Shown: piece after piece, positions 36,930 to 46,908 of the stretch
How the letters are laid out: each line of letters starts with the position of its first letter
Position numbering within the stretch: position 1 is the stretch's first letter
Source of the DNA: DATFVA01 sp963774455
GTDB taxonomy: Bacteria; Bacteroidota; Ignavibacteria; Ignavibacteriales; Ignavibacteriaceae
Assembly: GCA_963774455.1 (NCBI GenBank)
Contig: CAVZFD010000004.1
Span: 124,001 to 188,000, forward strand
Length of the DNA stretch: 64,000 nucleotides
Direction: 5' to 3'
Notes under the pieces: generated by a model
The model's input: only the letters and a program-made list of their open reading frames with translations
Told to the model about the DNA's origin: nothing
Database searches by the model: none
Program-made: the position numbers and the translations under genes

Positions 36930-38015
36930 TCAGGATTTCAATTCCTTCTGTTCCGAACCATTCCCGTTCAGCATCGACATAAGTAACGTTTGTGTGGGGT
37001 AAGCAAACTCAATACCTTTTTCTTCAAAGTCTTTATATATCTCCAGGTTTATTGCCTGTTGTATATCCATGTACTTGTTGTAATCTGAACTGATTACATA
37101 ATAAACGAATTCAAAGTTCAGGCTGAAATCACCATACTTGGCAAAATGTGCTCTGTCAAAAGCAACATCCTCCTGTTTCTCAATAATCTTTTTTACAATG
37201 CCCGGAATTTCCTTTACCTGCTCTAGTGTTGTCTGGTAAATTACTCCCAGCTGAAAAACAACTCTTCTGCGTTCCATCTTTTTATAGTTGTGGATTCTTG
37301 AATCGGTCAGATCTTTGTTTGAGAAGACAAGCTGTTCGCCGCTAAGACTTCTGACTCTTGTAGTTTTTAATCCTATATATTCTATGGAGCCAGCTTTGTC
37401 CCCAACAGTGATAAAGTCGCCTATCTCAAAGGGACGGTCAAAAAATATGACGAAGTAGGCGAACAGATCACCCAATATTGCCTGCGCAGCCAGGGCAACC
37501 GCAATACCGCCAATACCCAAACCGGTTATAACCGCTGAAACTCTGAACCCGAGGTTATCCAGTAAGAAAACCAGACCGACAGTCCATATAATCAGCCCTA
37601 TTATAGTAGAAATTCCTCTGAGTTCTTTCTCACGTGATTCCTCCCCCCCTTTTTTCCTTACGTAGGCGCCTAGGGAAAAACGTATAACCGAAGAGATAGT
37701 CCTGAGCAGGAGAAAAGTGAAAATTATGACGGCAATTTTATTGATGATCCCCATAGTATCGGGATCAATTTTCAGATATTCAATTGCCAGGTAGAATGCT
37801 CCCAGGTAAAGAAGCGGCACAACAGTTTTTTGAATACCCCTTACAAGCAAATCATCCAGTTTGGTTTCGGTTGACTCAGACCATGTTTTCAGTCTTTTTA
37901 GAACAATGGACTTAAATATTTTGACTGCGATTATTCCAACAATAAAAATCCCTAGTGCTATTATGTAATTGAGGATAGTATTTCCAAAGTATGTCTGTTG
38001 AAGGAAATCATGCAT
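36930..38015 (-). CDS. MscS-family mechanosensitive channel
   Basis: A 361-residue inner-membrane channel that relieves osmotic downshock. Several N-terminal helices lead to the pore helix and the MscS domain (VITGLGIGGIAVALAAQAILGDLFAYFVIFFDRPFEIGDFI, the glycine/alanine-rich pore-lining segment and following beta domain) and the C-terminal cytoplasmic region. CAGGAG precedes the ATG. Convergent with the metallophosphoesterase (16 bp apart). Confidence 0.93.
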   Translation of the reverse strand: MHDFLQQTYFGNTILNYIIALGIFIVGIIAVKIFKSIVLKRLKTWSESTETKLDDLLVRGIQKTVVPLLYLGAFYLAIEYLKIDPDTMGIINKIAVIIFTFLLLRTISSVIRFSLGAYVRKKGGEESREKELRGISTIIGLIIWTVGLVFLLDNLGFRVSAVITGLGIGGIAVALAAQAILGDLFAYFVIFFDRPFEIGDFITVGDKAGSIEYIGLKTTRVRSLSGEQLVFSNKDLTDSRIHNYKKMERRRVVFQLGVIYQTTLEQVKEIPGIVKKIIEKQEDVAFDRAHFAKYGDFSLNFEFVYYVISSDYNKYMDIQQAINLEIYKDFEEKGIEFAYPTQTLLMSMLNGNGSEQKELKS

Positions 38016-38191
38016 TATTAGCTCCTGTTTTTATTACCGAAAATCGAATTATAGGTATCAGTATCACCGAATCTTTATATAATCAACAAGTGAAATTCGG
38101 TAATCGTTCAAAAGGATAAAAAATTCGAAATAAAAATAAAAATATAGGGATACAAAAGACAGGAGTAATAAAAAGAAGTGATATGAAGCGT

Positions 38192-38776
38192 TCAGAGGCT
38201 TATAAAATTCTTTAGAAGTGAAAGTCCGGCTTCCCCTGATTTTTCAGGATGAAACTGTACCCCGAACGCATTCTCTCTCTCAACGGATGCGGAGAATGTT
38301 CCACCGTTATTTACGACTGAAGTGGTATATTTGTTTTCAGGGAGATAGTACCTTTCAGAGAAATAAAATTCACTTCCGGAATTTATTCCGTCAAAAAGTT
38401 TTCCTGGTTTTAGAATGTCAACCTTCTTCAATCCCGAATGAGATACAAGTACCTTTTCATCTTCTATTTTATTGGAATCAACAGGGAATAATCCCAGGCA
38501 GGATAAAGTCTCCCCGGACGTATGCTCACACATAAGTTCTACGCCTAATCCTATTCCTAATATGGGGTTTTTAACCATCCTTAACATAGAAAAAAGGTTA
38601 AGTAGATGCAGCTGCCTTATGTTCTGCTTGGCAGACCCGCTGCCATAGAGAATTACTTTATCACTTTTGCAAATATCTTCTTCAGTACTTGTTACCCGGA
38701 AGGGCACTTTCAGCTGCTGCAGAACCGTGGAAAGTTCATTTACAGAGGAATCTTCGCATTGAATTAAAGCTATCAT
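38192..38776 (-). CDS. HisH-like class I glutamine amidotransferase lacking the catalytic Cys
   Basis: A 194-residue protein like the glutaminase subunit of imidazole glycerol phosphate synthase. The nucleophile elbow LGICLGxQLM is replaced by LGIGLGVELM, with Gly at residue 76 (codon GGA, two changes from TGC). The partner residues H176 and E178 in FGVQFHPEKSG are kept, as are the oxyanion region and the C-terminal LLKNF. So the fold is conserved but it should not hydrolyse glutamine. No his genes are nearby. It may be a regulatory or structural subunit or a decaying gene. The reading frame is otherwise intact. Confidence 0.82.
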   Translation of the reverse strand: MIALIQCEDSSVNELSTVLQQLKVPFRVTSTEEDICKSDKVILYGSGSAKQNIRQLHLLNLFSMLRMVKNPILGIGLGVELMCEHTSGETLSCLGLFPVDSNKIEDEKVLVSHSGLKKVDILKPGKLFDGINSGSEFYFSERYYLPENKYTTSVVNNGGTFSASVERENAFGVQFHPEKSGEAGLSLLKNFISL

Positions 38777-39067
38777 ATAAAATCAAATTTTATCTTATAG
38801 TTAAACATCCCCAACAGCCTGATTGTTTCAAAAACTATTCCAGACCAGCTTTAAATTTAATATTAATTCCCGATAATGTAGTTAATCCGGGTATCAAAAA
38901 ATGACAATATGAGTGAACCTGAAAGTATGCTCAATTAATATATTGGGCTGATATACAGGTTTATAAAACAAGCTGAATTAAGTTTTTGGTTGACAAAGGA
39001 TGAATAATTAACTTAAATTAATACCCAGCTAATTACTGGATAACTAATCTATCGAAAGGGAAAGAAG

Positions 39068-41188
39068 ATGCGGGGATATATTCTCTTACCTGCCATATTG
39101 TTATTAACCATTTCAACCACAGCTCAAATAACTTACGAGGGACCGGCGGACGGTTCGATCAGTTCAGGCATCACACTTAATACAAATAATTTTTCAGAAG
39201 CACCACCGTCGAAAGAAGCGTTCAGGATTTTCAATATTTTTGAACCGGAGGAAAGCTCAAGCTTCATCAACTGCGGAGATTCACTGAATTTGCCGACCAA
39301 ATATTACCAACTGACAGACAGAATCGATAACTCATTAGACTCTACAATATTGTTTAAGAATTTTGAGGGATTTCCTCAGAACAACATAATTCCGCCGGAT
39401 GATTATATTGCCGCAGGACCAAGTCATTTAATGATGGTTATAAACTCTGAATTCAGAATCTTCGATAAGAACGGCAATGTTATCAAAACAATCGATGCCG
39501 ATATCTGGTATGCAAGTCTACTCTCGGGTCCAGTGGCTATTTTTGATCCCAAGGTTATGTATGATCCTCTTTCTTCAAGGTGGGTTATGGTCTGGCTGAC
39601 CTGTGGAAATATACAGGGTGAAAACTATTATCTTCTTTCGGTTTCGGATGATTCGGACCCTACAGGAATATGGTTTAACTGGGCTTTGCCTTCTGATGTT
39701 AATGGCAGTACAGCAGCGGGTAACTGGGCCGATTATGAAGGGGTGGGTTTTGACGATAGCTGCATCTATTTATGTTCTAATCAATTTTCTTTTACGGGCT
39801 TCTATAATTATGTAAAGTTGAGAATTATTGATAAAACAAATGTTTATATAAATGCTAATCCCGGGACTGTAACCTGGAAAGATATCTGGTCTATTTCTGC
39901 CCCCGGCGGAGGTCAGGAACTCATCACTTTTCGTCCCGTGCGAATGGAATCTTATTCTGATTCTTATTACCTGGTTTGTATGCCTGCCAGCGGTAATCAT
40001 TTGACATGGTATAAATTAAACGATGCGCTGACGAACCCTGTATTGACGGGACAAAATATACCAACGATATCCTATTCCAGTCCTCCTAATTCCTCTCAGT
40101 TAGGCGGAATCCAGAAAATTGAAGCAAATGGGGGAACATTAAAATACGAACCCATATACAAAGATGGTCTTATTTACCTGGTTCACCCGATTAAAAATCC
40201 GAACTATACCTCTCTTTCCAGTTTGCACTTCCTGGCCTTTGATCCGGCAGTTAACTCCCTTGAACAGGAAGTAGTTATGGGAGATGATCAGCATTTTTAT
40301 TTCTTTCCAGCATTGGCAATTGATAAAAATAAAAACATCATATTTTCTTACAGCCGGTCCTCCGAAAATGAATATGCCGGCGGATATTATACAATTTTAC
40401 CCGACTCCGCCCTTCCCACGGGCAGTTATGCACTGAAGGAAGGCAATGCCTATTATTTTCAGGATTTCGGGTCGGGACGTAATCGATGGGGTGACTACAG
40501 CGGTGCTTGGATTGATCCTGCTGATAGCTTGAGTTTCTGGATATGTAGTGAATATGTTGAAGCGTTGAATACCTGGGGAACCTGGGTAGGAGGAATCATT
40601 TATGATTCTGAGATCCCTGTTGAATTAACTTCATTTGATGCTTCTGTTGAGGGAAATAATGTAGCGCTTAAATGGATCTCGGCTACAGAGATAAATAACT
40701 TTGGTTATGAGTTGTTGAGAAATGAGAAAGCTTCTCCCTCCTGGAACTCACTTGCATTTGTCCACGGAAAAGGTACTACAACTGAGCAACAGACATATAA
40801 TTTTACTGATACTAAAGTAGAATGCGGAAACTATGTATACCGTCTTGTTCAGATTGATTTTGATGGATCAAGGAATATTATAGCAGAGATCCCTGTAAAT
40901 ATATTTCCTGAGATAAAGGATTTTGCTTTATCGCAGAACTATCCTAATCCTTTTAATCCGTCTACACATATTGAATATGAAATACCTTCAGGTCTTAATT
41001 CAGTTCATGTAAAGCTGGCAGTTTTTGATATACTTGGAAATGAGGTTGCTGTTCTTGTGAACGAAGATAAAGCTCCCGGCAGCTATGATATTGAATTCAG
41101 CAGTAAAAAACTTTCCAGCGGAACTTATATTTACAAACTGACTGCCGGGAACTATTCTTCAACAAGGAAGATGCTTGTTTTGCGATAG
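39068..41188 (+). CDS. Secreted protein with type IX secretion C-terminal domain
   Basis: A 706-residue protein with a signal peptide ending near STTAQ and a ribosome site GAAAGGGAAAG. The central ~500 residues contain DYIAAGPSHLMMVINSEFRIFDKNG, WVMVWLTCGNI and SYYLVCMPASGN-type segments, with a beta-rich layout, but I recognise no family. After this comes the shared module PVELTSFDASVEGNNVALKW / ATEINNFGYEL / YRLVQIDFDGSRN, then a sorting domain FALSQNYPNPFNPSTHIEY to TRKMLVLR. Same class as the proteins at 9439-15659. Exported through the outer membrane; function unknown. Confidence 0.85.
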   Translation: MRGYILLPAILLLTISTTAQITYEGPADGSISSGITLNTNNFSEAPPSKEAFRIFNIFEPEESSSFINCGDSLNLPTKYYQLTDRIDNSLDSTILFKNFEGFPQNNIIPPDDYIAAGPSHLMMVINSEFRIFDKNGNVIKTIDADIWYASLLSGPVAIFDPKVMYDPLSSRWVMVWLTCGNIQGENYYLLSVSDDSDPTGIWFNWALPSDVNGSTAAGNWADYEGVGFDDSCIYLCSNQFSFTGFYNYVKLRIIDKTNVYINANPGTVTWKDIWSISAPGGGQELITFRPVRMESYSDSYYLVCMPASGNHLTWYKLNDALTNPVLTGQNIPTISYSSPPNSSQLGGIQKIEANGGTLKYEPIYKDGLIYLVHPIKNPNYTSLSSLHFLAFDPAVNSLEQEVVMGDDQHFYFFPALAIDKNKNIIFSYSRSSENEYAGGYYTILPDSALPTGSYALKEGNAYYFQDFGSGRNRWGDYSGAWIDPADSLSFWICSEYVEALNTWGTWVGGIIYDSEIPVELTSFDASVEGNNVALKWISATEINNFGYELLRNEKASPSWNSLAFVHGKGTTTEQQTYNFTDTKVECGNYVYRLVQIDFDGSRNIIAEIPVNIFPEIKDFALSQNYPNPFNPSTHIEYEIPSGLNSVHVKLAVFDILGNEVAVLVNEDKAPGSYDIEFSSKKLSSGTYIYKLTAGNYSSTRKMLVLR

Positions 41189-41213
41189 TCTGAAATAAAA
41201 ATATGAGAAGCTG

Positions 41214-43850
41214 TTAAGCCCGGGCCGGAACTTCTTCTTTTATGAATAGAAGTTTTCCGCTATTTGCTACAGAAACATTAATAGTATCTCCGTCCCGGAA
41301 TTTATCCATAAGCAGTTCCTGTGACAAAGGATTTACCAGGTACTTCTGAATTGTTCTTTTCAGAGGCCTTGCACCGAAGGTAACATCATATCCCAGCTTT
41401 GCCAGCCAGTCTTTTGCCTCATCACTTACATTAATCGTTATCTCTTTCTGATGAAGCATTTTCTGTACGTTCCGGATCTGGATATCAACAATTTCCCTGA
41501 TCTCCGACTGTGTTAATGGTTTAAAGAGAACAACTTCATCAATCCTATTCAGGAATTCGGGCCTTATAGTTCTGCGCAGGAGCTCGATCATCTGACCTCT
41601 GAGTTCTCCCATTGCGTTTTCGATCTCTTCATCCTTAACGTGTTCCAGTTTCTCCCGGATGATCTGTGATCCGAGATTGGAAGTCATTATTATAATAGTA
41701 TTCTTGAAATTGACTGTTCTTCCCTGATTATCTGTAAGCCTGCCATCATCCAGAACCTGGAGAAGTATATTAAACACATCAGGGTGAGCCTTTTCAATTT
41801 CATCAAGCAGCACTACTGAATATGGTTTTCGGCGCACTGCCTCTGTAAGCTGCCCGCCTTCTTCGTAACCGACATATCCCGGAGGTGCACCAATAAGTCG
41901 GGAGACGGAGAACTTCTCCATGTATTCCGACATATCAATTCGTATCATAGCATGCTCATCATCAAAGAGGAATTCTGCTAGTGCACGTGCAAGTTCGGTC
42001 TTTCCGACACCGGTTGTTCCCAGGAAGATAAATGAACCAAGAGGACGGTTAACGTCCTGCAGTCCCGTTCTTGATCTCCTTATAGCATTGGCCACGGCAG
42101 AGACAGCCTCATCCTGTCCGATTACACGCCTGTGCAATTCATCTTCAAGTTTTAACAGTTTGCTCCTTTCACTCTCAAGCATTCTGCTTACAGGTATGCC
42201 TGTCCACTTCGAAACAACTTCGGCTATATCCTCAGCATCCACTTCTTCCTTCAGCATCTTTTTATCTTTCTGAACTGCGCTAAGCTCCTGCGTTTCCTCA
42301 TTCAGCTGTTTTTCAAGCGTAGCGATCTTGCCGTACCTGAGCTCTGCAACCTTTCCCAGGTCGCCTTCACGTTCATACCGGTCAGCCAGCGTTTTAGCAT
42401 TATCAATCTCACTCTTCATTCCGCGTATCTGCTGTATTTTATCTTTCTCAAGATCCCAGTGCATTCTCAGGGTGTTTCTTTCCTCTTCGAGGTCACTCAA
42501 TTCTTTTTTCAGTTCTTCTAGTCTCTTTGCAGAAGCTTCATCCTTCTCTCTTTTCAAAGCTTCGCGCTCTATCTCAAGCTGCTTGATCTTTCGTTCAAGA
42601 CCATCGAGTTCTTCCGGCATTGAATCAATTTCAATACGCAGCTTCGAAGCAGCCTCATCAACAAGGTCTATTGCTTTATCAGGCAGGAACCTGTCGGCAA
42701 TATACCTGTGAGATAGCTGGGCTGCAGCAACTATTGCGGCATCTGTTATACGGACGCCATGGTGAACTTCGTACCTTTCTCTCAATCCGCGCAGAATGGA
42801 AATAGTATCTTCCACTGAAGGCTCGCTAACCAGCACCGGCTGAAACCTTCTCTCAAGGGCTGCATCTTTTTCAATATGTTTTTTGTACTCATCAAGTGTT
42901 GTAGCACCTATTGCATGAAGCTCGCCTCTTGCAAGGGCAGGTTTAAGTATGTTGGCTGCATCCATCGATCCTGAAACTGCGCCGGCACCGACAAGCGTAT
43001 GCAGTTCATCAATAAATAATATTATCTCGCCATTAGATTCCTGCACTTCTTTAATAACCGCCTTCAGCCGTTCCTCAAATTGTCCACGGAACTGCGTGCC
43101 TGCTACCAGCGCCCCCATATCAAGCGCAACAATTCTTTTTGTTTTAAGATTTTCCGGAACATCACCAGCCACAATCCTGTGAGCTATCCCTTCTGCAATA
43201 GCCGTTTTACCAACTCCCGGCTCGCCTATAAGCACCGGGTTGTTCTTCGTTCTTCTTGAAAGAACCTGCAGCACTCTTCTTATTTCTTCATCCCTGCCTA
43301 TTACAGGATCAAGCTTACCTTCATTAACCAGGTCATTCAGGTCGCGGCCGTATTTCTTGAGCGACTGGTAGGTTTCTTCAGGGTTCTGGGAAGTTACCCG
43401 TTGTGTACCGCGTACTTCCTTCAAGGCCTCAAGTATGGTATCGTGAGATATCCCATTATCTCTTAAAAGCTGTCCCGACTTGTCATCTGATTTAGATAAC
43501 GCTAGAAGCAAATGCTCCGTTGAAATAAATTCATCTTTAAGATGGCGTGCCTCTTCGGCGGCGGCATCAAATAATTTTCCTGTCTGTGTCGACATCTGCT
43601 GGTTGCCTATACCTGCCCCCGAAACCTTTGGGAGTCTCTCAAGCAGCTCATTCACTTTCAGGCGGATAGCGCTTACATTCCCCCCGGTTTTGTGCAGAAT
43701 GGAATCTGCAATGCTTCCCTTCTCCTGGATTACCGCAGCAAGCAGGTGCTCGGGTTCCAGTATCTGGTTATTATAGTTCTGTGCGATCTCAATCGCTGTC
43801 TGAACTATCTCCTGTGCCTTAACTGTTAGTTTATTAAAATTAAACGGCAT
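41214..43850 (-). CDS. clpB: ClpB disaggregase
   Basis: Hexameric AAA+ chaperone that rescues aggregated proteins with DnaK/DnaJ. 878 residues: N-domain, first ATPase (GEPGVGKTAIAEG, residues ~203-215), coiled middle domain (residues ~410-525), second ATPase (GTTGVGKTELARAL) and C-terminal domain. No tripeptide for ClpP binding is apparent. AAGGAAAAG precedes the ATG. It lies 56 bp after htpG on the same strand in a chaperone block with dnaJ/cbpA and hsp20. Confidence 0.98.
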   Translation of the reverse strand: MPFNFNKLTVKAQEIVQTAIEIAQNYNNQILEPEHLLAAVIQEKGSIADSILHKTGGNVSAIRLKVNELLERLPKVSGAGIGNQQMSTQTGKLFDAAAEEARHLKDEFISTEHLLLALSKSDDKSGQLLRDNGISHDTILEALKEVRGTQRVTSQNPEETYQSLKKYGRDLNDLVNEGKLDPVIGRDEEIRRVLQVLSRRTKNNPVLIGEPGVGKTAIAEGIAHRIVAGDVPENLKTKRIVALDMGALVAGTQFRGQFEERLKAVIKEVQESNGEIILFIDELHTLVGAGAVSGSMDAANILKPALARGELHAIGATTLDEYKKHIEKDAALERRFQPVLVSEPSVEDTISILRGLRERYEVHHGVRITDAAIVAAAQLSHRYIADRFLPDKAIDLVDEAASKLRIEIDSMPEELDGLERKIKQLEIEREALKREKDEASAKRLEELKKELSDLEEERNTLRMHWDLEKDKIQQIRGMKSEIDNAKTLADRYEREGDLGKVAELRYGKIATLEKQLNEETQELSAVQKDKKMLKEEVDAEDIAEVVSKWTGIPVSRMLESERSKLLKLEDELHRRVIGQDEAVSAVANAIRRSRTGLQDVNRPLGSFIFLGTTGVGKTELARALAEFLFDDEHAMIRIDMSEYMEKFSVSRLIGAPPGYVGYEEGGQLTEAVRRKPYSVVLLDEIEKAHPDVFNILLQVLDDGRLTDNQGRTVNFKNTIIIMTSNLGSQIIREKLEHVKDEEIENAMGELRGQMIELLRRTIRPEFLNRIDEVVLFKPLTQSEIREIVDIQIRNVQKMLHQKEITINVSDEAKDWLAKLGYDVTFGARPLKRTIQKYLVNPLSQELLMDKFRDGDTINVSVANSGKLLFIKEEVPARA

Positions 43851-43906
43851 AAGTCTTTTCCTTGTTAAGAGTCATAAATTCCATCGTATCTGAATTTATC
43901 ATTAAC

Positions 43907-45817
43907 TCAATTTATCTTTTTAACTTCTGTGTACCAGTCGCTCGATTGCTCTAGCATCTGGTTTATTTTTCGTACTAAATTATGTGGGTCCATCAAATCT
44001 CCTTCAAGCAGGAGAGCAGATTCGAATAATTCTTCAACTACATTTGTTATATATTCATCGTTGCGGTCTGCCTTAAATACTCTCAGCAGATTCCTTATCA
44101 GCTTGTGGTCCCTGTTTATTTCAAAGACTTTCTTAGGTACCTCCATATCCTTGTTCATCATCCGCATCATCTTCTGCATTGAGGATGACATTGAATCGTC
44201 GGGATTTACAAGTATGGCGGGACTCCCGCTCAGCCTGTCTGATTTCCTGACTTCTGTCACTCTGTCTCCCAGTATCTCTTTAATCCTTGAAATCAAACTA
44301 TCGAAATGAAGCTGATCGTCTTTATTCAATTCAACAGGTTTTTCCTTTTTCTCTCCTGTTTCCTTGAAGGAATCGATATTCTTCAGATCGACTGAGTCCA
44401 CAGGCTTAAACTCAAAATCCTTGTATTTTCTTAGTGATGAAAGTACAAACTCATCTACAGGGTCGTAAAGGTAGAGTACTTCCAACCCTTTATTCTTAAA
44501 GATCTCAAGATGCGGATCCTGGTCGATAGCCTGTCTTCCCGATCCCAGAGCATAGTAGATTTCCTTCTGCCCTTCCTTAAACCTCGAGACGTAATCCTCC
44601 AGTGAGGTCAGTCCCTTCGCATCCTCATTTTGAGATGAGTTGAACCTCAGCAGTTCCTTTATCTTATCCATATTGGTAAAATCACCATAGCCAAGCTTCA
44701 GGTATTTACCATGCTCATTCCAGAATTCAGTGTATGCTTCTGGTTTGTCCTTAGCTTTCCTGAGAAGGAAGGATAGAACCTGGCTGGTGATGGTATTCGA
44801 TATCTTGGTGAAAATGATATTTTCCTGCAGTGTTTCTCTGGATATATTCAGTGGAAGATCCTCCGACTCAACCACACCTTTCACGAAGCGCAGATACTCG
44901 GGCAGCAGATCTTTATTCTGATGCTGGATCAGGACTCTCCTTACATAAAGATCCAGACCATAGTCCTCCCTCCCGAAACCAAAAAGATCAAAATTCTTTT
45001 TCGGGATAAAAAGCAGACTATGAAACTGTATCGGAGCATCTACAGAGTTATGAATCACATCCATTGGTTCATCAGGGTCGTGACTCAGGAACTTATAGAA
45101 CTCATCATATTGTTCTTTTTTTACACTGCTTTTAGGTTCGCGCCATATAGCAGACACTGTATTTATTTTCTCCTTCTCAAGGTGGATCGGAAAGTTCACA
45201 AAATTTGAATGCTTCTTAATAACTGTTTCCAGTCTGTATTTATCAGCAAAATCTTTCGCATCATCCTTAAGATGGATTTCGATTGTTGTTCCTCTTTTCA
45301 GTTTTTCATCCGGCTCCATAATCTCATAATCACCTGATCCGTCAGATCTCCATTCAACTGCCTTCGTATTTTTTCTGTATGATTTGGTTTTTATTACCAC
45401 TTCTTCTGCAACCATAAAAACAGAGTAGAATCCAACTCCGAATTTTCCAATAATATTATTTGCTTCTGATTTGTTCTCCTGCAGCTGCTTAATAAACTCG
45501 GAGGAACCTGATTTAGCGATAGTTCCGATGTTTTTTATAAGTTCATCTTTAGTCATTCCTATTCCGGTATCCGAAACAGTAATAAGCTTTTTCTTTTCAT
45601 TAAAATTCACATGGATCTCGAGTGGAAGATCCTTATCCTCGATCTCAGACCCTTTTGTAGATTCAAATCTTAATTTATCAAGTGCATCCGAAGCATTGGA
45701 TATCAACTCACGCAAAAATATTTCTCTGCTTGTATAGAGTGAATGCACAAGAATATCGAGAAGCTGCTTAACTTCAGCTTTAAATTCATATTTGTTGGAT
45801 GTTGAAGTTTTGCTCAT
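43907..45817 (-). CDS. htpG: Hsp90-family chaperone HtpG
   Basis: ATP-dependent homodimeric chaperone. 636 residues; the GHKL ATPase motifs are ELISNASDALDK, SDTGIGMT and IGKFGVGFYS. NISRETLQE marks the middle domain. No other domain is fused. AAGGAG precedes the ATG. It lies 11 bp after the dnaJ-like gene, so the two are co-transcribed. Confidence 0.98.
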   Translation of the reverse strand: MSKTSTSNKYEFKAEVKQLLDILVHSLYTSREIFLRELISNASDALDKLRFESTKGSEIEDKDLPLEIHVNFNEKKKLITVSDTGIGMTKDELIKNIGTIAKSGSSEFIKQLQENKSEANNIIGKFGVGFYSVFMVAEEVVIKTKSYRKNTKAVEWRSDGSGDYEIMEPDEKLKRGTTIEIHLKDDAKDFADKYRLETVIKKHSNFVNFPIHLEKEKINTVSAIWREPKSSVKKEQYDEFYKFLSHDPDEPMDVIHNSVDAPIQFHSLLFIPKKNFDLFGFGREDYGLDLYVRRVLIQHQNKDLLPEYLRFVKGVVESEDLPLNISRETLQENIIFTKISNTITSQVLSFLLRKAKDKPEAYTEFWNEHGKYLKLGYGDFTNMDKIKELLRFNSSQNEDAKGLTSLEDYVSRFKEGQKEIYYALGSGRQAIDQDPHLEIFKNKGLEVLYLYDPVDEFVLSSLRKYKDFEFKPVDSVDLKNIDSFKETGEKKEKPVELNKDDQLHFDSLISRIKEILGDRVTEVRKSDRLSGSPAILVNPDDSMSSSMQKMMRMMNKDMEVPKKVFEINRDHKLIRNLLRVFKADRNDEYITNVVEELFESALLLEGDLMDPHNLVRKINQMLEQSSDWYTEVKKIN

Positions 45818-45828
45818 TCCTTACTCCT

Positions 45829-46773
45829 TTAGTCCTTTCTTAACTGAGATAATTTTCTGAATAATTCTTTTTCTTCTTTCGAAAGATGTTTGGGTATCTG
45901 AATCAGTACCCTCACATAAAGGTCACCGCGACTACTTTTATTCTCTTTGCTCAGCATTCCCTGGCCGCGAAGTTTTAACAGCTTTCCATTATCTGTTTCC
46001 GGGGGAATGACGATACTTAATGTCTTATGATCCAGCGTCTGTATCTGCACATTACCGCCGAGTACGGAAGTATACAAATCAACGTCCAGGTTGTAATAAA
46101 GATCATCCCCCTTTACCTCGTAAAAAGGATGGTCGATAACATGAACGTTGAGGTATAGATCTCCTTTTTCACCGCCGTGACTACCGGAAGCTCCCATGCC
46201 GCGCAGGCGCAGCCTGGTATTGTCCCTCGTACCAGGTTCAATCTTCACTTTTAGCTTCTTCCCGTCCACGCTGATCTGCCGCTCACCTCCGTTAAACACC
46301 TCTTCAAGAGTCAGGTTCAGATTTGCTTCGTAATCCTGACCTTTCCGTGCACTTGTAGATGATGCTCTCCGTCCTCCGGCTCCTCTGCCCCCGAAGAAGC
46401 TTTCAAAGAAATCCGAGAACCCGCCGATGTTTCCGAACATATCTCCAAGATCGCCTGAGTACTGATAGGTAGTTTTGCCGCCGCCGCGTTTGCCGAACTG
46501 ACTGAAGAAGTCCTCCATACCGGGACCTCCGGCGCCTGGCTGCTGATAGTATTTCCAGTTATCACCGAGCTGATCGTATTTTTTGCGTTTTTCCGGATTA
46601 CTTAATACTTCATTAGCTTCAGTGATCTCTTTGAACTTTTCCTCAGCTTGCTTGTTGTCGGGATTCCTATCAGGATGAAATTGCAAAGCCAGCTTACGGT
46701 AAGCCTTCTTTATCTCCTCCTGGGTGGCGTCCTTTTCAACACCAAGTATTTTATAATAATCTTTAAAATCCAT
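45829..46773 (-). CDS. DnaJ/CbpA-type co-chaperone
   Basis: A 314-residue J protein: a J domain at residues 1-70 with the HPD tripeptide (FHPDRNPDNK), a Gly/Phe-rich region (residues ~75-135), then two C-terminal beta domains (RISVDGKKLKVKIEPGT to RVLIQIPKHL). There is no CxxCxGxG zinc finger, so it is the CbpA type and not a true DnaJ. It stimulates DnaK ATPase and is expected to bind substrate. It is separated from hsp20 by a terminator and followed by htpG. Confidence 0.95.
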   Translation of the reverse strand: MDFKDYYKILGVEKDATQEEIKKAYRKLALQFHPDRNPDNKQAEEKFKEITEANEVLSNPEKRKKYDQLGDNWKYYQQPGAGGPGMEDFFSQFGKRGGGKTTYQYSGDLGDMFGNIGGFSDFFESFFGGRGAGGRRASSTSARKGQDYEANLNLTLEEVFNGGERQISVDGKKLKVKIEPGTRDNTRLRLRGMGASGSHGGEKGDLYLNVHVIDHPFYEVKGDDLYYNLDVDLYTSVLGGNVQIQTLDHKTLSIVIPPETDNGKLLKLRGQGMLSKENKSSRGDLYVRVLIQIPKHLSKEEKELFRKLSQLRKD

Positions 46774-46831
46774 GTTTTTTTACCTGTATTCAAAATAAAT
46801 CAGAACCGAATATAATTTTCTGATATAAAAC

Positions 46832-46865
46832 AAAAAGGGCAGCCGAAAATACTTTCAGCTGCCCT
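46832..46865 (-). terminator. Intrinsic terminator between hsp20 and the dnaJ-like gene
   Basis: On the minus strand AGGGCAGC (46858-46865) pairs with GCTGCCCT (46836-46843), and GAAA (53-56) with TTTC (45-48) after one mismatch, followed by five Us. So hsp20 is at least partly a separate transcript from dnaJ-htpG-clpB. Confidence 0.88.
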
Positions 46866-46908
46866 GACAGCAATCATATAATTCCGGCTTTCTGAATTTC
46901 AGATAAGC

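Noticed and set aside
38990..39018. TTGACA with an AT-rich -10 upstream of the secreted protein at 39068
   Set aside because: The -10 match is poor and the host probably uses the Bacteroidetes consensus.
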